64,000 bases of DNA from positions 95,418 through 159,417 of the forward strand of contig JAFNAQ010000005.1 of the NCBI GenBank assembly GCA_017860275.1, given 5' to 3'. Under the pieces are notes generated by a model. That model searched no databases, was not told the DNA's origin, and was given only the letters and a program-made list of their open reading frames with translations. A program made the translations under genes and the position numbers. Origin of the DNA: Bacteroidota bacterium (GTDB lineage Bacteria; Bacteroidota; Bacteroidia; Bacteroidales; P3). Shown piece after piece: positions 57,980 to 64,000 of this stretch. The first letter of the stretch is position 1, and each line of letters starts with the position of its first letter.

Positions 57980-59218
57980 ATGATTAAAATTAAGTTACTA
58001 ATATTCTCTACTATAGTTCTATTATTATTCATGATAGGGATTTCAAAGGCATTTGCACAGTACAAGGGAAGCTTTTATAATAATTATAATTTAGATAGCA
58101 ATAAGATAGGCTTATTATATTTGGATATTGATAATATTAATTTTTTCAAGAATAATGAGTTTTTGGGAGAGAAGATTAGTGGTTACACCCTACCAGGTTT
58201 TATTCTCAAACCAAAACTGAGCCTTCAGTTATCAAGGAAAATTAAGGTTGAAGCAGGATTTAATCTATTACATTTCTGGGGAGCCGACGAATATCCTTCA
58301 TCTTATTATTATAGTACAATTGCTGAGTGGAAAACAAAAAACTATCAAGATGGATTTCATGCTACACCAATATTTACTGCCCAAATTGAACTAGCAAAAA
58401 ATCTACACCTTGTCTTGGGTAGCTTTCACAGAAATAATAATCATAATCTAATCACACCCCTATATAATAACGAGATAAATATTAGCTCCGACCCTGAATC
58501 GGGTATTCAACTCCTTTATAATTCGAAGTATTTCTCTTTAGACTCATGGCTAAATTGGCACAACTTCATGTTTAAAAATAATGCAGAGCAAGAGAGTTTT
58601 ACATTCTGCCTTTCTACCAATTCAAAGATTCTTAACACAGATAAACTAGAACTATATATTCCAATTCAATGGGTGGTTAGACATTATGGAGGAGAAATTG
58701 ACACAACTCCAAATATGAAGACTGAGACTTATATGAATATGGATATTGGTCTAGGGGTAAAGTATAAGATTGATAAAAAGTATATTAAATCTTATGGTTT
58801 CGATATTAATTATGCAATATATAATTCCAACTGCAATTCTACATTAAAGAAAGGATATGGAATTTTCCCTCGAATATTCATGGAAAACAATGACTATAGG
58901 TTCAATCTTGGATATTGGGTAAGCGAAGATTTTCTCCCTATTTTGGGTTCTGCTCATTTTGGGAATATCTCAACAAAGATACCTGATCTAATATTCAATA
59001 AGATGAGTATGATTTATTCTTCCATAGAGTATACATATAAGTATCATAAGAATTATAGTCTTGGTTTCGATATTGAGTATTATCACTATCTTCCTTATAG
59101 TTATAATGTCAGCAATATTGAGTATAAAAATAAAATAGGGAAAAATAGTTTTTCAATCGGGTTATACCTTAGGTTAAACCCACGATTCAAATTATTAAAG
59201 GTCAATTTAGATTCATAG
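57980..59218 (+). CDS. outer-membrane beta-barrel protein, unknown
   Basis: A 412-residue protein with a signal peptide (residues 1-27, ending AFAQ) and alternating aromatic/hydrophobic strands over the whole mature length, ending in a 'IGLYLRLNPRFKLL' strand. The pattern fits an outer-membrane barrel of roughly 16-18 strands. I do not recognise a family. The start is Met at 57980, not the one 7 codons upstream, because the promoter lies between. The TonB-dependent receptor follows after 92 bases. Confidence 0.75.
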   Translation: MIKIKLLIFSTIVLLLFMIGISKAFAQYKGSFYNNYNLDSNKIGLLYLDIDNINFFKNNEFLGEKISGYTLPGFILKPKLSLQLSRKIKVEAGFNLLHFWGADEYPSSYYYSTIAEWKTKNYQDGFHATPIFTAQIELAKNLHLVLGSFHRNNNHNLITPLYNNEINISSDPESGIQLLYNSKYFSLDSWLNWHNFMFKNNAEQESFTFCLSTNSKILNTDKLELYIPIQWVVRHYGGEIDTTPNMKTETYMNMDIGLGVKYKIDKKYIKSYGFDINYAIYNSNCNSTLKKGYGIFPRIFMENNDYRFNLGYWVSEDFLPILGSAHFGNISTKIPDLIFNKMSMIYSSIEYTYKYHKNYSLGFDIEYYHYLPYSYNVSNIEYKNKIGKNSFSIGLYLRLNPRFKLLKVNLDS

Positions 59219-59310
59219 ATAAAATCCAAATTAATTTTCAAATAATTATATTGATTTTTTCTATGCAACATAATTAGAAAAAGAATGTTCTATACCTAAA
59301 TAATTAAAAC

Positions 59311-61701
59311 ATGAAAAAAATACTTTACACACTAGCTTTTATATTATTATCCCTATATTCCTTTGCTCAAAAAGGGAGTGTAGAGGGACATATTTATGAT
59401 AAAAATACTAACGAACCGATTATGTTTGCCAATGTAATTGTTCAAGGAAGTACACTTGGAGCCTCTAGCGACCAGAATGGTCATTTTATTATAAAGGATG
59501 TCCCTGTTGGATTTATTCGACTTGTAGCAACAAGCATTGGATATTCCAAAACACAAACTCCAGTCTTACAGGTTTTCAATAATAAGTCTGTAAACCAGAA
59601 TGTATATTTAGAACCCAATAGCACAAGTCTTACTGAGGTAAACATAGTTTCAGATATTACCGCTAAAAAGGCTGAGACTCCCCTATCTGTTCAAACAATA
59701 ACTGTTGAAGATATTGAGAAATCCCCTGGAGCAAATCGTGATGTTTCTAAGGTAGTACAAAACCTTCCTGGTGTTGTGTCAACAGCTGTAAATAGGAATG
59801 ATTTAATTGTTCGTGGCGGTGGTGCGTCCGAAAATGTATTTTATTTAGATGGAATAGAAATACCTATTATCAATCACTTTGCTACTCAAGGCTCTGGTGG
59901 TGGTGCTGTGGGAATCATAAACCCTGACTTTGTTCGTGAGGTCGAGTTTTTTACCTCTGCCTTTCCTGCTAGTAAGGGAAATGCTCTAAGTTCTGTCATG
60001 AATATTGTTCAAAAAGATGGTTCTTTAGATAGACCTCATTTCAAGGCTTCTGTTGGGGCATCGGACTTAGCAATAACATTAGATATCCCTACTGGGAGTG
60101 AATCAACTCTATTACTTTCCTATAGACGTTCTTATCTACAATTTCTTTTCCAAGCTCTTGGGCTCCCATTCCTTCCTACCTATAACGATTACCAATTCCG
60201 TCATAATGTTAAGTTTGACTCAAAGAATGATATAACATTTATTGGTATTGGAGCAGTGGATAATATGGTATTGAATACTGGAATTAAAAATCCTAATGAG
60301 AGTCAAAGATATTTATTAAACTATCTACCTGTATATAATCAATGGAATTATACAATGGGAGGTATATACAGACATTACTCTTCTAATTTTTACAATAAAT
60401 GGATACTTAGTCGTAATGCGTTAAATAACTCTTCTTATAAGAGACAAAATAACGATGAAAATCTTCCTAAGGTAATGGATTATAATTCTCTTGAGGCTGA
60501 AAATAAACTGCGTTATGAGCATTATATTACTAATCTTCCCTTTGAATTTATGTTTGGTGGTGGAATAAAATATTCTCGCTATAGGACGGAAAGCTTTAGA
60601 AAAATATTCGCAAACAATCAATTGATTACAGATGAATATAATACTAATATTGATTTATTTGCATACCAACTATTTACTCAAGCATCAGATAAATATCTTA
60701 ATGAAAAGCTTTCTCTTTCATTTGGAATTAGGTTAGATGGTAGCACCTATTCAAAAGAAATGGTAAATCCATTAAATCAATTCTCTCCAAGACTTTCTGC
60801 ATCATACGATTTATCTAATGGTTTTTTTATCAATTCAAGCATTGGAAGATATAATCAAATGCCTGCATACACAACTCTTGGATATAAAGACTCTACTGGT
60901 AGCTTGGTTAATAAGAAAAACAACTTGAAATATATTGACGTTAACCATGGAGTTCTTGGACTTGAGTACAAACCTAATAATAAATTCAAGGTATCCATTG
61001 AAGGATTCTACAAACAATATTACAATTACCCTATATCTCTTAAAGATGGTATAAGTCTTGCCAGCAAGGTTACTGATTTTGGAACAGTTGGAGATGAGGC
61101 TGTATCATCTCTTGGTAAGGGAAGGTCTTATGGTGCTGAGTTTCTTATAAAACTCTCTGAAAGCAATAAATATAGTGTCTATTCAACATTTACATATTAC
61201 GTTTCTAAGTTCACCGATATAAAAGATAACTATATCTCTTCTTCATGGGACAATAGATACGTCTTCAATATTAGTGCAAATCGTCAGTTAAAATATAATT
61301 GGACTCTTAGTGCAAGGTGGAGATTTATTGGTGGAAGTCCTTATACTCCTATCGATTTAGACCTTTCTTCTTCTCGTCAGGCATGGGATGCAAAGAACCA
61401 AGCCTATCTTGATTACTCAAAATACAATACCCTAAGACTTGCGAATTTTCACCAATTAGATATTAGAATCGACAAAGAATTCTTCTGGAGAAAGGTTTCA
61501 CTTACCCTTTATGTAGATATTCAAAACGTATATAATTTCAAACAAGAGTCTGTCCCAATCTATTCTAACCTAACCACTAGTGGGCAGCCAAACATAATAG
61601 ACCCAAGTCTTCCTGAGGCTCAGCAACAATATAGAATAAGAGAAATAAGCTCAATGAGTGGAACAATACTACCAACAATAGGAATAATAGCATACTTCTA
61701 A
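59311..61701 (+). CDS. TonB-dependent receptor
   Basis: A 796-residue outer-membrane receptor. It has a signal peptide (residues 1-19, ending SFAQ), an N-terminal carboxypeptidase-regulatory-like domain (about 22-105; 'GSVEGHIYDKNTNEPIMFANV' core GHIYDKNTNEPIMFANV), a plug domain ('SPGANRDVSKVVQNLPGV', 'VRGGGASENVFYLDGIEIP'), and a 22-strand barrel. It imports a ligand that is not evident. No SusD-like partner or surface glycan-binding protein is adjacent, so it is a non-Sus type. No promoter box was seen directly upstream. Confidence 0.9.
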   Translation: MKKILYTLAFILLSLYSFAQKGSVEGHIYDKNTNEPIMFANVIVQGSTLGASSDQNGHFIIKDVPVGFIRLVATSIGYSKTQTPVLQVFNNKSVNQNVYLEPNSTSLTEVNIVSDITAKKAETPLSVQTITVEDIEKSPGANRDVSKVVQNLPGVVSTAVNRNDLIVRGGGASENVFYLDGIEIPIINHFATQGSGGGAVGIINPDFVREVEFFTSAFPASKGNALSSVMNIVQKDGSLDRPHFKASVGASDLAITLDIPTGSESTLLLSYRRSYLQFLFQALGLPFLPTYNDYQFRHNVKFDSKNDITFIGIGAVDNMVLNTGIKNPNESQRYLLNYLPVYNQWNYTMGGIYRHYSSNFYNKWILSRNALNNSSYKRQNNDENLPKVMDYNSLEAENKLRYEHYITNLPFEFMFGGGIKYSRYRTESFRKIFANNQLITDEYNTNIDLFAYQLFTQASDKYLNEKLSLSFGIRLDGSTYSKEMVNPLNQFSPRLSASYDLSNGFFINSSIGRYNQMPAYTTLGYKDSTGSLVNKKNNLKYIDVNHGVLGLEYKPNNKFKVSIEGFYKQYYNYPISLKDGISLASKVTDFGTVGDEAVSSLGKGRSYGAEFLIKLSESNKYSVYSTFTYYVSKFTDIKDNYISSSWDNRYVFNISANRQLKYNWTLSARWRFIGGSPYTPIDLDLSSSRQAWDAKNQAYLDYSKYNTLRLANFHQLDIRIDKEFFWRKVSLTLYVDIQNVYNFKQESVPIYSNLTTSGQPNIIDPSLPEAQQQYRIREISSMSGTILPTIGIIAYF

Positions 61702-61730
61702 GAAGAGAAAACTTATAACATAATTGAAAT

Positions 61731-61775
61731 AAAGACTCTTTCCTTATAATTTAGCAATATAGGGAAAGAGTCTTT
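61731..61775 (+). terminator. hairpin after the TonB receptor gene
   Basis: AAAGACTCTTTCC (61731-61743) pairs with GGAAAGAGTCTTT (61763-61775) over 13 bp, with a 19-base loop. The T-run is short, so termination efficiency is uncertain. Confidence 0.65.
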
Positions 61776-61789
61776 ATAGTTTATGGTAG

Positions 61790-61797
61790 TATCTTTG
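61790..61797 (+). promoter_or_regulatory. -7 box of the AraC-type regulator gene
   Basis: TATCTTTG, 28 bases before the ATG at 61825, downstream of the receptor-gene hairpin. The ATG just after the box (61800) is followed at once by a stop. Confidence 0.5.
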
Positions 61798-61824
61798 CAA
61801 TGTAAACAAAAGATAAAATAAATT

Positions 61825-62685
61825 ATGGGTAATAATGATTCTACAAGACAAGATTATTTAAGAAGAGTAAATCTTGTTATTGACTATATCGACAAAAATT
61901 TAGACAAAGAAATAAAACTTTCTACGCTAGCAGAAATATCATCATTCTCTCCTTTTCATCTTCATAGAATAGTTAGAGCTTTCTTAAACGAACCAATAGG
62001 AGTTTATATAACAAGACAAAGAGTAAAAAAAGCAGCATCTTTACTTCGTAGTACAGATATATCTATTCAAGATATTGCTTATAAGGTAGGCTATGATATG
62101 CCTTCCTCGCTTTCTAAGGCATTCAAACAACTCTACAATTTTTCTCCCTCAGAATACAGAACCGATAAAAATATAGTAATTATGAACAGAAACATTTCAA
62201 ACGAAGATTATATTCTTCAAGAGCCACAAATTGTAGAACGTCCTGACAGCAAAGTTGTCTACATACAAATAATAGGAAAATATGGAAATAAAGAATACAA
62301 TGGAGTGTGGGAAAGAGTATGCCAGTTTGTAGGCAAGAACAATCTATTTGGACAAAGAAACGAGTTTTTAGGAATAGGACATGATGACCCATCAATTACA
62401 GAGGCTTCAAAATGCCGTTACGATGCTTGTATTACAGTCGATAGAGATGTAAAACCTGAAGGAGAAATAGGGTTTAAAACCATAGAAGGAGGAAAGTATG
62501 CAGTATTTTTTCACAAAGGCGCATACGACAGACTACCATTAATATATAATGCAATATTTAGTAAATGGCTTCCTGAAAGTCCATACCAACTAAGAGAATT
62601 TCCAAGTTTTGAAAGCTATTTAAGCGACCCTTGCAAAGTAAAACCCGAAGACTTAGAAACATTGCTCTATATCCCAATCCAATAA
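61825..62685 (+). CDS. AraC-family regulator with GyrI-like effector domain
   Basis: A 286-residue protein. The N-terminal 115 residues are an AraC/XylS double helix-turn-helix ('IKLSTLAEISSFSPFHLHRIV', 'DISIQDIAYKVGYDMPSSLSKAFK' cores AEISSFSPFHLHRI and AYKVGYDMPSSLSKAF). The C-terminal part (about 125-286) is a GyrI-like/SOUL-type small-molecule binding domain ('VVYIQIIGKYGNKEYN', 'GGKYAVFFHKGAYDRLPLIY' core KYAVFFHKGAYDRLP). This Rob/MarA-like design senses amphiphilic or drug-like ligands. Target genes are not evident; the receptor gene upstream or the pump at 41 kb are possible. Confidence 0.9.
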   Translation: MGNNDSTRQDYLRRVNLVIDYIDKNLDKEIKLSTLAEISSFSPFHLHRIVRAFLNEPIGVYITRQRVKKAASLLRSTDISIQDIAYKVGYDMPSSLSKAFKQLYNFSPSEYRTDKNIVIMNRNISNEDYILQEPQIVERPDSKVVYIQIIGKYGNKEYNGVWERVCQFVGKNNLFGQRNEFLGIGHDDPSITEASKCRYDACITVDRDVKPEGEIGFKTIEGGKYAVFFHKGAYDRLPLIYNAIFSKWLPESPYQLREFPSFESYLSDPCKVKPEDLETLLYIPIQ

Positions 62686-62692
62686 TAACATC

Positions 62693-62748
62693 AACCAAAA
62701 AACAAAACTTATAGTCAATTATTTCACTATAAGTTTTGTTTTTTGGTT
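62693..62748. terminator. 23-bp perfect hairpin, bidirectional terminator
   Basis: Bases 62693-62715 and 62726-62748 are exact inverse complements with a 10-base loop. The arms are A-rich then T-rich (CAAAACTTATAG/CTATAAGTTTTG with TTTTTT beyond on each strand), so each direction ends in a T-tract. The right arm overlaps the last codons and stop of the convergent surface-protein gene (62719). Confidence 0.88.
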
Positions 62749-64000
62749 AACTTTTTCATTTACTATCCTAATAGTATAAATTCCCTTAGCAAAACCCCTA
62801 ACATCAATCTCCATTTCACAATTTCCCTTTCTAATCCAACAACTATGAACAACCCTTCCAAACATATCATAAAGTATAACCTCAGCATCAGATTTCAATC
62901 CCTCAACCTCTAATTTTGCTTTATTATCAGTAGGATTTGGATAAAGTCTTGTTGTTATATTATTTGATTCCATGTTATCTAAGCCTAAATAACTTTTACA
63001 TACAATATTACTAAATACACTTTCACATTCTCCAATCAATGCTTTTACTTTGTAACAATAGGGTTGTCCAGCAATTAAATTATAATCAAAATAAATTGGT
63101 TGTGAAATATTAGCAATCAAACTATCTTCACGATAAATATCATAACTCATTCCATTACTTTGCCAAGTTATTTCAAAATAGTTTGGATTTTGATTAATAA
63201 TTAAATTTGAAGGTATATCTGGAGTCGGATTTACAATAAGATTTAAATTTACTATACTATCACAGCCTTTTATTGTTTTTAGACTTTGTGTATAGAAACC
63301 TGTTATACTTTCATTAAAACCAAACTGATTATAAGTTTCACCTTGACAGATTTCTGCTATTATTGTATCATTATATATTGGATTGACAGTTAATGTTAGG
63401 TTTACTATACTATCACAGCCTTTTATTGTTTGTAAACTTAGTGTATGTAGTCCTGCGGTTGAAACATTAAATCCATTTAGTGCATAGGTGTCACCTTGAC
63501 AGATTTCTGCTATTATTGTATCATTATATATCGGATTAACCGTTAATGTTAGGTTGACTATACTATCACAACCTTTTATCGTTTGTAAACTTAGTGTATG
63601 TAATCCTGCGGTTGAAACATTAAATCCATTTAGTGCATAGGTGTCACCTTGACAGATTTCTGCTATTATTGTATCATTATATATCGAATTAACCGTTAAT
63701 GTTAGGTTTACTATACTATCACAGCCTTTTATCGTTTGTAAGTTGAGTGTATGTAGTCCTGCGGTTGAAACATTAAATCCATTTAGTGCATAGGTGTCAC
63801 CTTGACAGATTTCTGCTATTATTGTATCGTTATAAAATGGATTAATACTCAATGTTAATATTACACTATCACAACCATTTACAAAATTATATACACCAGC
63901 TGAATCAATATTTGCCCCATAATTAGTATAAAAATCACCCTCACAAATTGAAGTTGTAATATACTGTGGAGTTCTAAATGCAATTTTATTTGTAAAATCA
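62719..64000 (-). CDS. T9SS surface protein with ICQGD/GCDSI repeats (5' end beyond window)
   Basis: The visible 426 codons are open to the right edge; the start lies beyond. From the N-terminal side they hold five repeats of the ICxG..GCDSI type seen in the two genes at 6.9-12.6 kb. Three of these are near-identical 153-base (51-residue) units with 'IAEICQGDTYALNGFNVSTAG'-type cores (quoted in part as ICQGDTYALNGFN). An FN3-like segment ('NYFEITWQSNGMSYDIYRED') and a T9SS type A sorting domain ('RLYPNPTDNKAKLEV', 'VILYDMFGRVV') follow. A start within the window would be a TTG, which the open upstream frame makes unlikely. Surface attachment by T9SS is inferred. Confidence 0.9.
   Translation of the reverse strand, partial: DFTNKIAFRTPQYITTSICEGDFYTNYGANIDSAGVYNFVNGCDSVILTLSINPFYNDTIIAEICQGDTYALNGFNVSTAGLHTLNLQTIKGCDSIVNLTLTVNSIYNDTIIAEICQGDTYALNGFNVSTAGLHTLSLQTIKGCDSIVNLTLTVNPIYNDTIIAEICQGDTYALNGFNVSTAGLHTLSLQTIKGCDSIVNLTLTVNPIYNDTIIAEICQGETYNQFGFNESITGFYTQSLKTIKGCDSIVNLNLIVNPTPDIPSNLIINQNPNYFEITWQSNGMSYDIYREDSLIANISQPIYFDYNLIAGQPYCYKVKALIGECESVFSNIVCKSYLGLDNMESNNITTRLYPNPTDNKAKLEVEGLKSDAEVILYDMFGRVVHSCWIRKGNCEMEIDVRGFAKGIYTIRIVNEKVNQKTKLIVK
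63349..63807 (-). repeat. three tandem 153-bp near-identical repeat units
   Basis: The marker GATTTCTGCTATTATTG recurs at 63349, 63502, 63655 and 63808, exactly 153 bases apart. Two adjacent units differ at about 6 of 153 bases by hand comparison, so they arose by recent duplication within the gene. Confidence 0.9.

Noticed and set aside
1..64000. tRNA, rRNA or known riboswitch
   Set aside because: No cloverleaf with a T-loop motif, rRNA core or recognisable aptamer was seen in the gaps by reading; a covariance-model scan could not be run.

Overview
The window is typical of a low-GC, anaerobic member of the Bacteroidota, most likely order Bacteroidales. The supporting signs are many promoters of the phylum-specific form TTG-N19/20-TAnnTTTG, almost no Shine-Dalgarno sequences, surface proteins with type IX secretion (T9SS) C-terminal sorting domains, BspA-type leucine-rich repeats, an S46 dipeptidyl-peptidase, a HU-CCDC81/SPOR protein, an SDR-type threonine dehydrogenase beside kbl, and an IPExxxVDY-like domain. 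HydE suggests an [FeFe]-hydrogenase user. No rRNA, tRNA or CRISPR array was seen; the one recognised RNA gene is the small SRP RNA (2035-2133).

Layout. 1-6.8 kb: small membrane and lipoprotein genes, hydE, SRP RNA, mltG, a GNAT gene, a phosphate butyryltransferase-like gene, and a TfoX-N / PAS / metallophosphoesterase operon. 6.9-12.6 kb: two giant T9SS surface proteins with BspA-type LRRs followed by 'ICxGQ..GCDSI' repeats; a third relative runs off the right end (62.7-64 kb). 13.2-22.3 kb: an unbroken minus-strand block (recQ, rfbC, lpdA, Na/Pi cotransporter, dnaA, yigZ, ribD). 22.4-25.5 kb: prmC and the p-aminobenzoate genes pabA, pabB, pabC. 25.5-26.1 kb: a REP-associated tyrosine transposase (RAYT). 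27.5-38 kb: pruA, an IPExxxVDY/2H-phosphoesterase fusion, then a minus-strand block (Sfp-type transferase, FKBP, DPP7-like S46 peptidase, M16 peptidase, HU-CCDC81/SPOR protein, kdsB, deoxynucleoside kinase). 38.3-53.4 kb: a hybrid histidine-kinase-type sensor without receiver, a thioesterase, a TetR-OMF-MFP-RND efflux operon with its PG0541-like companion, YqaA, a secreted coiled-coil protein, mtaD, and the threonine catabolic pair kbl-tdh. 53.5-62.7 kb: a methyltransferase, a 1.2 kb gene-free repeat island, an unknown secreted protein, a GT39-type glycosyltransferase, an outer-membrane barrel, a TonB-dependent receptor and an AraC/GyrI-like regulator.

Most unusual content. The gene-free gaps carry short-unit arrays with a fixed pitch of 21, 22 or 23 bp (13.0, 27.1-27.4, 41.0, 54.3-55.0 kb). 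Each locus has its own motif, units are about 14-18 bp and mostly palindromic, and spacers have constant length. One pair of arrays, 27 kb apart, shares the same motif. The island at 54.1-55.1 kb nests such arrays inside 74-bp inverted repeats, and that island together with the next gene is bracketed by a duplicated promoter-like segment. Separately, the RAYT gene carries an inverted pair of GTAG-footed REP hairpins read in frame as part of its own protein. Three genes have a -7 box ending exactly four bases before the ATG, which predicts leaderless mRNAs; the SRP RNA 5' end supplies an internal calibration. All of this is from reading the sequence; no database search was run.
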